DNA from: Kosakonia sp. BYX6
GTDB taxonomy: Bacteria; Pseudomonadota; Gammaproteobacteria; Enterobacterales; Enterobacteriaceae
NCBI RefSeq assembly: GCF_038449125.1
Contig: NZ_CP151800.1
Coordinates: 1,336,406 to 1,400,405, forward strand
Reading direction: 5' to 3'
DNA: 64,000 nt
Both the position numbers and the translations under genes were made by a program. Position 1 is the stretch's first letter, and each line of letters starts with the position of its first letter. Positions 52,565 to 62,570 of this stretch are shown one piece after another. The notes below the pieces were generated by a model that was not told where the DNA came from, did no database searches, and saw nothing but the letters and a program-made list of their open reading frames with translations.

Positions 52565-53187
52565 TAGCGTTGCTCCGGCGAAGGTGAAACGGGGGGGAAG
52601 GTCATGTCCGTGGAACTGAGCGCGGCCAACTCGCGGCGGGCTTTGAGCTGTTTTTGCATTGCCGCGTCCGTGACCAGGTGCAGGGCGTTGGTCGGGCAGG
52701 CTCGCACGCAGGAGGGGCCTTCCGGCAGGAAATGACAGAGATCGCATTTCACGGCTATCGCCTGCACTCCGGCATTCCAGCGCAAAAAGGGGTGATCGCC
52801 GGGCGAACTGCCGGGCACATCGCGTAGCTCTTCTTCCGCCACAAAATGGTCATAGCGAGCGGGAATATTCAGCGGACGACTGCCGGACGGGGTGATGGCG
52901 CCAAAGGGGCACACCAGGCCGCACAGCTTGCAGCCAATGCACAGGGTTTCATTGAGATAAACACTGTCACCCTGAAAGGAAATCGCATTCACCGGGCACA
53001 CCTGTTTGCACGGCGCGTCGTCGCAATGGCGGCACAGGATCGGCGCGGTTTTGGTCTGCGTGCGCACCAGCGTTAGCCGGGGGTGATGCTGTAGCCCCTG
53101 CGTTTTATGCACATCCGAACACGCGGCCAGGCAGGTATTGCATCCTATACACCACTCGGGATCGGCAATCACAAAGCGGTTCATCAC
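52564..53187 (-). CDS. hyfA: Hydrogenase-4 electron-transfer subunit HyfA
   Basis: The 207-residue polyferredoxin is similar to HycB. Several four-cysteine motifs are seen: CIGCNTCLAACSD, CRHCDDAPCKQVCP, CIGCKLCGLVCP and CDLCHFLPEGPSCVRACP. It links the formate dehydrogenase to the hydrogenase. Two adjacent ATGs (53187 and 53184) are possible starts. It is the first gene of the operon, about 30 bases downstream of the predicted sigma-54 start. Confidence 0.95.
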   Translation of the reverse strand: MMNRFVIADPEWCIGCNTCLAACSDVHKTQGLQHHPRLTLVRTQTKTAPILCRHCDDAPCKQVCPVNAISFQGDSVYLNETLCIGCKLCGLVCPFGAITPSGSRPLNIPARYDHFVAEEELRDVPGSSPGDHPFLRWNAGVQAIAVKCDLCHFLPEGPSCVRACPTNALHLVTDAAMQKQLKARRELAALSSTDMTFPPVSPSPEQR

Positions 53188-53226
53188 GGCTCCTTGAAAA
53201 TGAAGGCAAAACGTTGAGCCTGCCTA

Positions 53227-53243
53227 AGCACAAGGTGTGCCAG
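53227..53243 (-). promoter_or_regulatory. Sigma-54 (-24/-12) promoter of the hyf operon
   Basis: On the minus strand CTGGCACACCTTGTGCT has GG and GC exactly ten bases apart and agrees with the sigma-54 consensus except at about three positions. It lies 40 bases before hyfA and fits a start near 53217. HyfR (GAFTGA activator) is encoded in the same cluster. Confidence 0.85.
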
Positions 53244-53443
53244 AATGTGATGTATTTTAATTTCAATGGGTTAGCGAGAATGAGGAAAAAGAGGCGAACA
53301 AAAGTGATGGTCAGCGGCGTATGAAATTTAGCCAGTCGGCACAAGTGTCGAGGGGGAAGAAAGAAGTGTGATGGCGTTCAAAGAATGCAGGGCAAAGCAG
53401 AGGGCGAACCCGGACGGGCCGCCCTCAGGAGAGGGGAGTGCGA

Positions 53444-53914
53444 TCAGGCGTTCTCTTTCAGCCAGTTCACGACGATGTCGTGGTGGTTGCTGGTTTTAAA
53501 ATCATCAAACACATGTTCGACTGTGCCATCTGCATCAACCAGGAAGCTGATGCGATGGATGCCGTCGTAGGTTTTGCCCATAAAGGACTTTTCACCCCAG
53601 ACGCCAAACTGCTCGCAAACCTGGTGGTCTTCATCGGACAGCAGGGTAAAGTTGAGCAGCTCTTTTTCGGCGAAACGGGAAAGTTTTTCGGGTTTGTCAG
53701 TGCTGATGCCGAGCACTTCCACGCCAACTTTTTTTAACTCATCCATGTTATCGCGCAGGCCGCAGGCCTGGACGGTACAACCCGGTGTCATGGCTTTCGG
53801 GTAGAAATAAACCAGAACACGCTGTCCCTGGAAGTCGGCCAAATTTACTTGTTCACCGTCTTGATCGGGCAAGCTAAATTTCGGTGCGGTATCACCGGCT
53901 TTCAGTGGATTCAT
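53444..53914 (-). CDS. bcp: Thiol peroxidase Bcp (peroxiredoxin Q)
   Basis: Bcp reduces hydrogen peroxide and organic peroxides in the cytoplasm using thioredoxin or glutaredoxin. The 156-residue protein has the peroxidatic Cys46 and resolving Cys51 in PGCTVQACGLRDN, and the YFYPKAMTPG active-site loop. Its ATG shares one base with the gcvR stop (TAATG), so gcvR-bcp is an operon. Confidence 0.97.
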   Translation of the reverse strand: MNPLKAGDTAPKFSLPDQDGEQVNLADFQGQRVLVYFYPKAMTPGCTVQACGLRDNMDELKKVGVEVLGISTDKPEKLSRFAEKELLNFTLLSDEDHQVCEQFGVWGEKSFMGKTYDGIHRISFLVDADGTVEHVFDDFKTSNHHDIVVNWLKENA

Positions 53915-54486
53915 TACTTAACTCCATCCTGTTCATCATGCTGAGAATAGTTGACGACGTTTATACTGCCTTGCGCATTCAATTCTGTACAGAGTGCCCG
54001 AAACGCCTGCTCAATATTTGACGCGTCTTGCGAGGCAGGGCTGTGTGCCGTTATCTGAATAAATAATTGCGGTGCGCCAGAGGCGTTGGCAGGCTGCGTG
54101 CGGGAAACCAATTCTGCGATATTCATCTCGTGGGCGTCAAAAAGCGCCGTAAAGCGTTCAATGAGATGGGGTGAATCAGGGACATCAACCTGCACCCAAA
54201 CGGTGGCGGGCATATCAGGACGTGGGCGGGCGTCGGTGCGCTTCATCACGATCAATAAATCCAGTTCGGCGCCTTTCAGCGGCAAAGTGGATTCAATCAG
54301 CGTAATGGCGTTCCAGGACCCGGAAAGCAGCATAATAAACGTGAACTCTTCTCCCAGCATTGCCAGGCGACTGTCTTCGATATTACAGCCGCAGCTACTG
54401 ACGTGGCGTGTGATCGTGTTCACAATGCCAGGCCGGTCGGCCCCCAGCGCAGTGATAACCAAAAAGTGTTGTGATGAGGTTGTCAA
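53914..54486 (-). CDS. gcvR: Glycine cleavage regulator GcvR (TTG start)
   Basis: GcvR binds GcvA and represses the glycine cleavage operon when glycine is scarce. The TTG at 54486, preceded by AGGAAG, gives 190 residues (MTTSSQHFLVITALGADRPG), the length of the E. coli protein. An ATG at 54519 would add 11 residues but has no good ribosome-binding site. Two ACT domains are visible (about 8-80 and 90-175). It is divergent from dapA. Confidence 0.9.
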   Translation of the reverse strand: MTTSSQHFLVITALGADRPGIVNTITRHVSSCGCNIEDSRLAMLGEEFTFIMLLSGSWNAITLIESTLPLKGAELDLLIVMKRTDARPRPDMPATVWVQVDVPDSPHLIERFTALFDAHEMNIAELVSRTQPANASGAPQLFIQITAHSPASQDASNIEQAFRALCTELNAQGSINVVNYSQHDEQDGVK

Positions 54487-54631
54487 ACCTGTGCTTCCTG
54501 TCAAACGTGAGGTAATCATAAGGAAAGCATAAAAAAAACCGGCATACAACCGCCACAGAGCCTCAGGTCTCTTGCTTTTCTTACAGCACCGCACGTACCA
54601 TTGAGAATCTTGTTTGCACAGAGGATGGCCC

Positions 54632-55510
54632 ATGTTCACGGGAAGTATTGTCGCGCTTGTCACGCCGATGGATTCGCAAGGTAAAGTCTGCCGGTCAAGC
54701 CTGAAGAAACTGATTGATTATCATGTTGCCAATGGAACGTCGGCGATTGTTTCGGTAGGGACTACCGGTGAATCCGCAACCCTTAGCCACGACGAGCATG
54801 CTGCCGTGGTGGAGCTGACGGTTGAACTGGCCGATGGGCGTATTCCTGTTATCGCCGGAACGGGCGCCAACGCGACCGCAGAAGCCATTAGCCTGACCCA
54901 GCGTTTCAACAATTCCGGCATTGTTGGCTGCCTGACCGTCGTCCCTTATTACAACCGTCCGACTCAGGAAGGGTTGTTCCAACATTTCAAAGCCATCGCC
55001 GAACATACTGACCTGCCGCAAATTCTGTATAATGTGCCGTCGCGTACCGGCTGCGATATGCTGCCGGAAACCGTGGGTCGTCTGGCGAAAATCAAAAATA
55101 TTATCGGTATTAAAGAAGCGACCGGGAACTTAAGTCGTGTTCACCAGATCAAAGAGCTGGTTTCAGACGACTTTATCCTGCTGAGCGGCGACGATGCCAC
55201 TGCGATGGACTTTATGCAGCTCGGCGGTCACGGTGTGATTTCCGTTACCACTAACGTGGCGGCGCGCGATATGGCCGATATGTGCAAACTGGCGGCTGAA
55301 GGGCATTTTGCGGAAGCACGCCTGATCAACCAGCGTCTGATGCCGTTACACAACAAACTATTTGTCGAACCCAATCCGATCCCGGTCAAATGGGCATGTA
55401 AGGAGTTGGGACTTGTAGCGACCGATACGCTACGTTTGCCGATGACGCCCATCACTGACCACGGTCGTGAGGTGGTTCGCGCGGCGCTCAAGCATGCCGG
55501 TCTGCTGTAA
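54632..55510 (+). CDS. dapA: 4-hydroxy-tetrahydrodipicolinate synthase
   Basis: DapA condenses pyruvate with aspartate semialdehyde, the first committed step to lysine and diaminopimelate. The start at 54632 gives 292 residues ([14 protein letters not shown]). The Schiff-base lysine is in GIKEATGN (about 161), the catalytic tyrosine in [11 protein letters not shown] (about 133) and the threonine pair in GTTGESAT. Family members are lysine-feedback inhibited. bamC follows after 16 bases. Confidence 0.98.
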   Translation: MFTGSIVALVTPMDSQGKVCRSSLKKLIDYHVANGTSAIVSVGTTGESATLSHDEHAAVVELTVELADGRIPVIAGTGANATAEAISLTQRFNNSGIVGCLTVVPYYNRPTQEGLFQHFKAIAEHTDLPQILYNVPSRTGCDMLPETVGRLAKIKNIIGIKEATGNLSRVHQIKELVSDDFILLSGDDATAMDFMQLGGHGVISVTTNVAARDMADMCKLAAEGHFAEARLINQRLMPLHNKLFVEPNPIPVKWACKELGLVATDTLRLPMTPITDHGREVVRAALKHAGLL

Positions 55511-55526
55511 AGTTTAGGGAGATTTG

Positions 55527-56561
55527 ATGGCTTACTCAGTACAGAAGTCGCGCCTGGCGAAGGTAGCGGGTGTTTCACTTGTGATGTTACTCGCCGCCTG
55601 TAGTTCCGATTCACGTTACAAGCGTCAGGTTAGCGGTGACGAATCCTATCTGGATGCCGCACCGCTTGCTGAACTTCACGCACCAGCCGGACTTATCCTG
55701 CCGGTACAAAACGGTGATTACAACATCCCTGTCGCGAATGGCAGCGGTGCCGTAGGTAAAGCGCTGGATATTCGCCCACCGGCACAGCCGCTGGCTCTGG
55801 TAACCGGTGCGCGCACTCAGTTTACCGGCGATACCGCGACGCTGATGGTGGAAAACGGTCGTAACAGCACGCTGTGGCCGCAAGTTGTGAGCATCATTCA
55901 GGGGAAAAATTACAGCATCGACAAACGTGACGATGCGTCGCAAACCCTGACCACCGGCTGGGTTGACTGGAACCGTCTGGATGAAGACGAACAGTACCGT
56001 GGTCGTTATCAAATCTCGGTGAAACCGCAGGGTTACCAGCAGGCGGTTGTCGTCAAGCTGGTAAATCTGGAACAAGCGGGTAAACCGGTTGCTGACGCCG
56101 CTTCATTGCAGCGTTACAGCACCGAGATGCTGAACGTGATCTCCGCCGGTCTGGATAAAACCGCGACCGACGCGCAAAATGCCGCGGAAAACCGCAGCGT
56201 GAGTTCGCTGGACGTACAGAGCGGCGCGGATGATACCGGTTTGCCAATGCTGGTGGTTCGCGGTCCGTTTAACGTCGTGTGGCAGCGTCTGCCAGGCGTG
56301 CTGGAAAAAGTGGGCATGAAAGTGACCGACAGCACGCGCTCTACCGGCAGCATTGCGGTGACCTACAAGCCGTTGTCCGACAGCAGCTGGCAGGAACTGG
56401 GCGCGCGCGATCCGGGTCTTGCTTCCGGCGACTATAAACTGCAGGTCGGTGATTTGGATAACCGCAGTAGCCTCCAGTTTATTGATCCGAAAGGGCATAC
56501 GCTGACGCAATCACAGAACGACGCGTTAGTCGCTGCATTCCAGGCAGCGTTTAACCGATAA
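55527..56561 (+). CDS. bamC: Outer-membrane assembly lipoprotein BamC
   Basis: BamC is the third lipoprotein of the BAM complex and binds BamD. The start at 55527, after AGGGAG, gives 344 residues. The signal peptide ends in LLAAC (lipidated Cys25), followed by a flexible conserved segment ([16 protein letters not shown]) and two helix-grip domains. It is cotranscribed with dapA, as in E. coli, and followed by a terminator. Confidence 0.96.
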   Translation: MAYSVQKSRLAKVAGVSLVMLLAACSSDSRYKRQVSGDESYLDAAPLAELHAPAGLILPVQNGDYNIPVANGSGAVGKALDIRPPAQPLALVTGARTQFTGDTATLMVENGRNSTLWPQVVSIIQGKNYSIDKRDDASQTLTTGWVDWNRLDEDEQYRGRYQISVKPQGYQQAVVVKLVNLEQAGKPVADAASLQRYSTEMLNVISAGLDKTATDAQNAAENRSVSSLDVQSGADDTGLPMLVVRGPFNVVWQRLPGVLEKVGMKVTDSTRSTGSIAVTYKPLSDSSWQELGARDPGLASGDYKLQVGDLDNRSSLQFIDPKGHTLTQSQNDALVAAFQAAFNR

Positions 56562-56568
56562 TCCCCAG

Positions 56569-56594
56569 GGCCGGAACGCTTCCGGCCTTTTTTT
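56569..56594 (+). terminator. Intrinsic terminator after dapA-bamC
   Basis: GGCCGGAA/TTCCGGCC with a CGC loop, then seven T residues. Confidence 0.9.
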
Positions 56595-56603
56595 ATTATG
56601 GTG

Positions 56604-56630
56604 ACGCAAACGTGTGCGTCGGCATAAAAT
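56604..56630 (+). promoter_or_regulatory. purC promoter with PurR operator
   Basis: ACGCAAACGTGTGCGT (56604-56619) is a PurR-type operator with symmetric ends. TAAAAT (56625-56630) is the probable -10 and the operator covers the -35 region. Confidence 0.8.
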
Positions 56631-56668
56631 AGTGAAATTAGCCTTGTAATCACACCTGGAGTAAGAAA

Positions 56669-57382
56669 ATGCAAAAGCAAGCTGAGTTGTATCGCGGCAA
56701 AGCGAAGACCGTCTACAGTACGGAAAACCCGGACCTGTTGGTGCTCGAATTCCGTAACGATACGTCAGCAGGGGATGGCGCGCGCATTGAACAGTTCGAT
56801 CGTAAAGGCATGGTGAACAACAAATTCAACCATTTCATTATGAGCAAACTGGAAGAAGCGGGCATCCCAACCCAGATGGAAGCGCTGCTTTCCGACACCG
56901 AATGCCTGGTGAAAAAACTGGATATGGTTCCGGTCGAGTGTGTGATCCGCAACCGCGCCGCGGGCTCGCTGGTAAAACGTCTGGGCGTCGAAGAAGGCAT
57001 TGAACTGAATCCGCCGTTGTTCGATCTGTTCCTGAAAAACGATGCGATGCACGATCCGATGGTCAACGAATCCTACTGCGAGACCTTCGGCTGGGTGAAC
57101 AAAGAGAACCTGGCGCGCATGAAAGAACTGAGCTACAAAGCCAACGACGTGCTGAGCAAGATGTTTGATGACGCGGGTCTGATCCTCGTTGATTTCAAAC
57201 TGGAATTCGGTTTGTTCAACGGCGAAGTGGTGCTGGGCGATGAGTTCTCTCCAGACGGCAGCCGCCTGTGGGACAAAGAGACGCTGGATAAAATGGATAA
57301 AGACCGTTTCCGCCAGAGTCTCGGTGGCCTGATCGAAGCGTATGAAGCTGTCGCGCACCGTCTGGGCGTCAAATTAGACTAA
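56669..57382 (+). CDS. purC: Phosphoribosylaminoimidazole-succinocarboxamide synthase
   Basis: PurC joins CAIR and aspartate to make SAICAR in purine synthesis. The 237-residue protein begins [20 protein letters not shown]. It has the ATP/substrate motifs [15 protein letters not shown] and [13 protein letters not shown], with [18 protein letters not shown] precedes the ATG. It is a separate transcription unit under its own PurR site. Confidence 0.98.
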   Translation: MQKQAELYRGKAKTVYSTENPDLLVLEFRNDTSAGDGARIEQFDRKGMVNNKFNHFIMSKLEEAGIPTQMEALLSDTECLVKKLDMVPVECVIRNRAAGSLVKRLGVEEGIELNPPLFDLFLKNDAMHDPMVNESYCETFGWVNKENLARMKELSYKANDVLSKMFDDAGLILVDFKLEFGLFNGEVVLGDEFSPDGSRLWDKETLDKMDKDRFRQSLGGLIEAYEAVAHRLGVKLD

Positions 57383-57403
57383 CTTTCCAACACCGCATTA
57401 TTG

Positions 57404-57440
57404 CCAGAGGATGCCTGCATCCTCTGGATTTCCTCATCTT
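57404..57440 (+). terminator. Probable terminator after purC
   Basis: A perfect 10-base stem CCAGAGGATG/CATCCTCTGG with a CCTG loop is followed by T-rich but interrupted sequence. Confidence 0.65.
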
Positions 57441-57517
57441 TTTTCCTGTGCTAATCCTTCCCTAAGCGCCTACGATCATATATACACAGTGTCCATCATT
57501 GGGATAGTGAGGTGGTT

Positions 57518-58384
57518 ATGCGCTGGCAAGGGCGTCGAGAAAGTAACAACGTAGAAGACCGACGCGATGAGTCGGGCGGTCCGTCAATGCGCGGGCCAGG
57601 GTTTCGTTTGCCGGGTGGCAAAGGCGGGTTGGTGCTGTTGGCGATTGTCATGTTGGCGAGTTATTACGGCGTTGATTTGACCGGCCTTTTGACCGGGCAA
57701 CCCGTCAGTCAACCCACATCGCAGCAATCCACCATCAACCCGCGCGAAGATGAAGCCGCGCGCTTTAGCAGCGTGATCTTCGCGTCGACAGAAGACACCT
57801 GGGGGGAGCTTTTCCAACACATGGGCCGCCAGTATCAGCAACCCAAACTGGTGCTGTACCGTAACCATTTCAACACCGGCTGCGGCCTGGGGCAGTCGAT
57901 CATGGGGCCGTTTTACTGCCCAGCGGACAGCAAAGTCTATATCGATCTCTCTTTTTACGACGACATGAAAAACAAACTCGGGGCGGAGGGTGATTTTGCC
58001 CAGGGTTACGTTATCGCCCACGAAGTGGGACACCACGTTCAAAAACTGCTTGGCACCGAGGCGAAAGTCCGTGGCTTGCAGCAGAACGCCACGCAAAAAC
58101 AGGCCAATGAACTGTCGGTGCGCCTCGAATTGCAGGCGGATTGTTACGCGGGCGTTTGGGGCCACAGCATGGAGCAGCAAGGCGTGCTGGAAGCGGGCGA
58201 TCTGGAAGAAGCGCTGAATGCGGCGCAGGCGATTGGCGACGACCGCTTGCAACAGCGCAGCCAGGGCCGGGTGATTCCGGACAGCTTTACCCACGGCACA
58301 TCGGCGCAGCGTTACAGCTGGTTTAAACGCGGCATGGACAGCGGTGACCCGGCGCAGTGCGATACGTTCAGCGGGCGTCTGTAA
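57518..58384 (+). CDS. ypfJ: Neutral zinc metallopeptidase family protein YpfJ
   Basis: The 288-residue protein begins [19 protein letters not shown]. An N-terminal glycine-rich segment precedes one membrane helix (about 36-55, [16 protein letters not shown]). The periplasmic domain has [12 protein letters not shown] (HExxH zinc motif) and [14 protein letters not shown], which holds the third ligand. Proteolytic activity is inferred from motif only. The start at 57518 is preferred over a GTG two codons earlier. tmcA begins nine bases after its stop. Confidence 0.92.
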   Translation: MRWQGRRESNNVEDRRDESGGPSMRGPGFRLPGGKGGLVLLAIVMLASYYGVDLTGLLTGQPVSQPTSQQSTINPREDEAARFSSVIFASTEDTWGELFQHMGRQYQQPKLVLYRNHFNTGCGLGQSIMGPFYCPADSKVYIDLSFYDDMKNKLGAEGDFAQGYVIAHEVGHHVQKLLGTEAKVRGLQQNATQKQANELSVRLELQADCYAGVWGHSMEQQGVLEAGDLEEALNAAQAIGDDRLQQRSQGRVIPDSFTHGTSAQRYSWFKRGMDSGDPAQCDTFSGRL

Positions 58385-58393
58385 ACCGCGAAC

Positions 58394-60403
58394 ATGCAAC
58401 AGCTTCTTGAACTCAGTGCCCAGATGGCGCGCGAAGGTATCCGCCGCTTGCTGGTGGTGAGCGGCGCGCCAGCCTGGTGCGAGCAACAAGCCACCGCGCT
58501 TCGCGACGCCTTGCCTGGTGACTGGTTATGGGTGGGCGAGCAGCGCGGCTGGTCGCAACAGTGCTCGCCCCGTGCGGTGACCACGCTGCTCGGGCGCGAA
58601 TTCAGCCATGCGGTTTTTGATGCCCGCAGTGGTTTTGACGTGGCGGCGTTTGCTGCGCTCGGCGGTACGTTGAAAGCCGGAAGCTGGCTGGTGTTGCTGA
58701 CGCCGCCGCTCTGCACATGGGCGCAACAGCCGGATGCCGATAGCTGCCGCTGGAGCGACACCGCAGAGCCCATTCCAACCCCCGTTTTTGTTGACCATTT
58801 TTGCCGCACAGTGCTGGACGATGCGCAGACCCTTGTCTGGCGCGAAGATCAGCCGTTAACCGTTCCCACTTTTACTGCGCGACCCGCATGGCACCCTGCC
58901 ACCGGTGCGCCGCAACAGGAGCAAGCGGACATCCTCGCGCAGCTGCGCGCCATGCCGCCCGGTGTGATGGTGGTAACGGCACCGCGCGGGCGCGGTAAAT
59001 CGGCGCTGGCCGGTATGCATATCGCGAATCTTGCTGTGCCCGCCGTGGTCACGGCGCCGACGCGTGTCGCGACCGATGTGCTGAGTGAATACGCAGGCGA
59101 ACGCTTTAGCTTTATCGCGCCGGACGCGCTCGCTGCGCAGATTAGCCAGCAAGGCGCGCAGCCCGGCTGGTTGATTGTCGATGAAGCCGCCGCCATTCCC
59201 GGCCCGCTGTTGCATACGCTTACTGCGGCTTTCAGCCACGTACTATTAACCACCACCGTTCAGGGCTACGAAGGCACAGGGCAGGGATTTTTACTGAAGT
59301 TCTGCGCGGGCTTCCCCGATCTGCACCATTGCTCACTCAGCACACCGCTGCGCTGGGCAAAAGGGTGCCCGCTGGAAAAAGCTATTTCGGAGCTTCTGTT
59401 GCTCGACGATGCCGCAACCCGCGATTTTCCAACGGGCGAGTTGGCAATGCAGCCGCTGTTAGCCAATATTTGGCAGGAAAAGCCTGCGCTACCGGCGGCA
59501 CTTTATCGCCTGCTGGCGAGCGCCCACTATCGCACTTCGCCGCTCGATTTACGGCGCATGATGGATGCGCCAGGCCAGCATTTCTGGCTGGCGAGCAAAG
59601 GGCAAACGGTAGTCGCCGCGCTTTGGCTAGTGGAGGAGGGCGGGTTAACCCCGGCGTTGAGCCAGGCCGTCTGGGCCGGTTTTCGTCGCCCGCGCGGTAA
59701 TTTGGTGGCGCAATCGCTGGCCGCACACGGGGGCAGCCCGCTTGCGGCAACCCTGCGCGGGCGGCGCGTCAGCCGTATTGCCGTGCATCCGTATTGCCAG
59801 CGCGAAGGCATTGGCAGCGCGCTTATCGCTCACGCGCAACAGGCGGACTGCGATTATTTGTCGGTCAGCTTTGGCTATACGCGCGAGTTATGGCGCTTCT
59901 GGCAACGCTGCGGCTTTAAGTTGGTGCGGCTTGGCAGCTATCGCGAGGCCAGCAGCGGCTGTTTTACCGCGATGGCGTTGCTGCCTCTGAGCGATGCCGG
60001 GCGAGCGCTGGTGGCGCGGGAGCAGCAGCGTCTGGCGCGTGACTTGCCCTGGCTTGAGGCCTGGCGGGAGGAAAAGTTGCCGCTGCCGGACGTGCAGGCG
60101 ACTACCCTTAATGAAGAGGACTGGCTGGAACTGGTGGGTTTCGCTTTTGCCCATCGGCCACTTTCTGCCGCGATTGGCGCGTTATCGCGCTTGCTGAAAA
60201 CCAGTCGCTTGCCGCTGGCGGCACTGCGCGGGCAGCTTTCGACGGGGGAAAGCGAACAGCAGCTGTGCCAGCGTTTATCGCTCACCGGCCGTAAAGCCTT
60301 GTTGGCGCAGCAACGTGCGGAAGCCGGGCAAGCACTGCACAATCTTGATACGAAGCGTGCGAAAACCTTGAAAGAACAGGTGCAGAAACTGCAATTTTTT
60401 TAA
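58394..60403 (+). CDS. tmcA: tRNA(Met) cytidine acetyltransferase TmcA
   Basis: TmcA acetylates the wobble cytidine (C34) of elongator tRNA-Met using acetyl-CoA and ATP. The 669-residue protein has an N-terminal helicase-like module with P-loop TAPRGRGKSALAG and DEAAAIPGPLLH. A GNAT acetyltransferase domain (RRVSRIAVHPYCQREGIGSAL) and a C-terminal tRNA-binding tail follow. The N-terminal 200 residues are more divergent from E. coli than the rest. Confidence 0.95.
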   Translation: MQQLLELSAQMAREGIRRLLVVSGAPAWCEQQATALRDALPGDWLWVGEQRGWSQQCSPRAVTTLLGREFSHAVFDARSGFDVAAFAALGGTLKAGSWLVLLTPPLCTWAQQPDADSCRWSDTAEPIPTPVFVDHFCRTVLDDAQTLVWREDQPLTVPTFTARPAWHPATGAPQQEQADILAQLRAMPPGVMVVTAPRGRGKSALAGMHIANLAVPAVVTAPTRVATDVLSEYAGERFSFIAPDALAAQISQQGAQPGWLIVDEAAAIPGPLLHTLTAAFSHVLLTTTVQGYEGTGQGFLLKFCAGFPDLHHCSLSTPLRWAKGCPLEKAISELLLLDDAATRDFPTGELAMQPLLANIWQEKPALPAALYRLLASAHYRTSPLDLRRMMDAPGQHFWLASKGQTVVAALWLVEEGGLTPALSQAVWAGFRRPRGNLVAQSLAAHGGSPLAATLRGRRVSRIAVHPYCQREGIGSALIAHAQQADCDYLSVSFGYTRELWRFWQRCGFKLVRLGSYREASSGCFTAMALLPLSDAGRALVAREQQRLARDLPWLEAWREEKLPLPDVQATTLNEEDWLELVGFAFAHRPLSAAIGALSRLLKTSRLPLAALRGQLSTGESEQQLCQRLSLTGRKALLAQQRAEAGQALHNLDTKRAKTLKEQVQKLQFF

Positions 60404-60480
60404 CTAACTCATTCAGTTAAATGGCATGGTCATTATTGTTCCCCGGCGTAAACTGCACCTCATTCGTTAAGGAGACAACC

Positions 60481-61179
60481 ATGAAACATGACCATTTTGT
60501 TGTACAAAGCCCACAAACCCCGGCGAAACAATTACTGCTGCTGTTTCATGGTGTTGGCGATAACCCCGTCTCCATGGGGCAGATTGGGCGTTGGTTCGCG
60601 CCGCAATTTCCCGATGCGCTGATCATCAGCATTGGCGGCATTGAAGCGAGCGGCGTTGCGCCGGGGCGCCAGTGGTTTTCCGTGGGGAATATCAGCGAAG
60701 AGAACCGCCAGCAGCGCGTCGATGCAGTGATGCCGCAGTTTGTTGAGGTGGTGCGTTACTGGCAGCAGCAAAGTGGTGTTAGCCCGCTCGCCACGGCGCT
60801 GATTGGTTTTTCGCAGGGGGCGATTATGGCGCTCGAAGGCATAAAAGCGCAGCCGGATCTGGCGTCGCGCGTTATCGCTTTTGCTGGTCGTTACGCCAGC
60901 CTGCCGCAACATATTTCCACCTCGAATACCATTCATCTGATCCACGGCGGCGAAGACAGGGTTATCGATCTGGCCTGGGCGGTGCAGGCGCAGGAAGCCG
61001 TTTTACGGCTCGGCGGTGATATCACGCTGGATATTGTGGACGATTTGGGGCACGCCATTGACGATCGCAGCATGACGCTGGCGCTAAACCACCTGCGTTA
61101 TACCGTGCCGAAGCATTACTTTGATGAAGCATTGAGCGGCGGGAAGCCGAGTGATGACGACATTATCGAACTGCTCTGA
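60481..61179 (+). CDS. ypfH: Carboxylesterase YpfH
   Basis: The 232-residue alpha/beta hydrolase begins MKHDHFVVQSPQ after AAGGAG. The nucleophile elbow is GFSQGAIMA, the acid is near GGEDRVID and the catalytic histidine is in DLGHAIDD, as in the phospholipase/carboxylesterase family. The oxyanion-hole region is LFHGVGDNP. E. coli YpfH has esterase activity; the natural substrate is unknown. Confidence 0.93.
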   Translation: MKHDHFVVQSPQTPAKQLLLLFHGVGDNPVSMGQIGRWFAPQFPDALIISIGGIEASGVAPGRQWFSVGNISEENRQQRVDAVMPQFVEVVRYWQQQSGVSPLATALIGFSQGAIMALEGIKAQPDLASRVIAFAGRYASLPQHISTSNTIHLIHGGEDRVIDLAWAVQAQEAVLRLGGDITLDIVDDLGHAIDDRSMTLALNHLRYTVPKHYFDEALSGGKPSDDDIIELL

Positions 61180-61186
61180 GAAAGCG

Positions 61187-61210
61187 ATTCACCCCCGAAT
61201 GGGGGTGAAT
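61187..61210. terminator. Perfect hairpin between the converging ypfH and ypfN genes
   Basis: ATTCACCCCC pairs with GGGGGTGAAT across a GAAT loop. Neither side has a T-run, so it may act as a bidirectional 3'-end stabiliser or a weak terminator. Confidence 0.55.
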
Positions 61211-61221
61211 GCGTTGTGGCG

Positions 61222-61422
61222 TTACTTTTTCGGTTGATCCTTGTTCGGCCAGTCGTCATCGTCATCCCACTTGTCGTTGAAATCACGATGCGGCGGAAGA
61301 TCGGGTTTGTTGGCGAGGAACTTTTTATGATCGACGCGTTTCAGATCTTTGATCACATTCAGTATGACGCCGAGTAAAAACACCAGCACCAACACCCACC
61401 AATATTTAGCCAGCCAATCCAT
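61222..61422 (-). CDS. ypfN: YpfN, small single-pass membrane protein (UPF0370)
   Basis: The 66-residue protein begins [18 protein letters not shown]. It has one N-terminal membrane segment (about 5-25) and a charged tail with a run of five aspartates, matching the UPF0370 family. The function is unknown. It lies 17 bases after dapE and is probably cotranscribed with it. Confidence 0.92.
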   Translation of the reverse strand: MDWLAKYWWVLVLVFLLGVILNVIKDLKRVDHKKFLANKPDLPPHRDFNDKWDDDDDWPNKDQPKK

Positions 61423-61439
61423 GCAATCCTCCAGGCCCG

Positions 61440-62567
61440 TCAGGCGATGAGTTGTTCCATAATGCGTTGATACATCCGCGCCAGCATTTGCAAATCAGCC
61501 GCGTTCACGCATTCGTTGATTTTGTGAATGGTCGCATTCACCGGTCCCAGTTCAACCACTTGTGCACCCATCCGCGCGATAAAACGGCCATCGGACGTGC
61601 CGCCTGTCGTTAACAGCTGCGGTTTAATCTCATTATAGTGCTCAATCGCATTGACCACCGCATCCACCAGTTTGCCGCGCCCGGTCAGGAAAGGCTGCCC
61701 GGACACCCACCAGTCCACGGAATAACGCAACTGATGTTTATCAAGCAGTGCCTGCACCTGCGCTTTGATCATCTCGTCGGTTAGCTCGGTGCTAAAGCGG
61801 AAGTTGAACTGCACGAACAGTTCGCCAGGAATGACGTTATTGCTGCCGGTTCCGGCTTTGATATTGGCAATCTGCATGCTGGTCGGCGGGAAATATTCGT
61901 TGCCGCGATCCCACTCGATGCCCACGAGTTCGTTTAACATCGGCGCGGCGCGATGCACCGGGTTGTCCGCCAGGTGCGGATAGGCGACATGGCCCTGCAC
62001 GCCGTGAATGGTCAGGTTACAGGTCATCGAACCGCGACGACCGTTTTTCACCACATCACCGACCACTTCGGTGCTTGACGGCTCACCCACCAGGCAGTAA
62101 TCCAGGCGTTCATGACGTGCCATCAGGGTTTCGACGACTTTAACCGTACCGTTCGCGGCGCTGGCTTCTTCATCGGAGGTGATAAGAAATGCCAGACGAC
62201 CCTGGTGCTGGGGGTGCTGGGCGACAAAGCGCTCTGCGGCGACAACCATCGCGGCCAGCGAACCTTTCATATCCGCCGCGCCGCGACCAAACAGCATACC
62301 GTCGCGAATGGTCGGTTCGAAAGGGGGATTGATCCAGCGTTCGGCATCGCCCGCCGGAACCACATCGGTATGACCGGCGAACGCCAGGGTTTCACCCTGA
62401 CCGCGCCATGCCCAGAAGTTTTGCGTGTCGCCAAAATCCATCGGCTCAATGGTAAAACCGATGGCGCGCAAGCGTTCAATCATTAACGCCTGGCATCCCG
62501 CATCATTGGGGCTTAAAGAAGGGCGACGAATAAGCTGCTGTGTCAGCTCAATAACCGGGCACGACAT
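61440..62567 (-). CDS. dapE: Succinyl-diaminopimelate desuccinylase
   Basis: DapE removes succinate from N-succinyl-LL-diaminopimelate in lysine and cell-wall synthesis. The 375-residue M20-family enzyme has the two-zinc site residues in [12 protein letters not shown] (His and Asp), [10 protein letters not shown] (bridging Asp), TSDEEASA (catalytic and ligand Glu) and a C-terminal [10 protein letters not shown] histidine. yffB lies three bases upstream, giving yffB-dapE-ypfN. Confidence 0.98.
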   Translation of the reverse strand: MSCPVIELTQQLIRRPSLSPNDAGCQALMIERLRAIGFTIEPMDFGDTQNFWAWRGQGETLAFAGHTDVVPAGDAERWINPPFEPTIRDGMLFGRGAADMKGSLAAMVVAAERFVAQHPQHQGRLAFLITSDEEASAANGTVKVVETLMARHERLDYCLVGEPSSTEVVGDVVKNGRRGSMTCNLTIHGVQGHVAYPHLADNPVHRAAPMLNELVGIEWDRGNEYFPPTSMQIANIKAGTGSNNVIPGELFVQFNFRFSTELTDEMIKAQVQALLDKHQLRYSVDWWVSGQPFLTGRGKLVDAVVNAIEHYNEIKPQLLTTGGTSDGRFIARMGAQVVELGPVNATIHKINECVNAADLQMLARMYQRIMEQLIA

Positions 62568-62570
62568 AAA

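Noticed and set aside
52565..52747. N-terminal extension of hyfB
   Set aside because: It would lie inside hyfA; the ATG at 52564 matches the family start.
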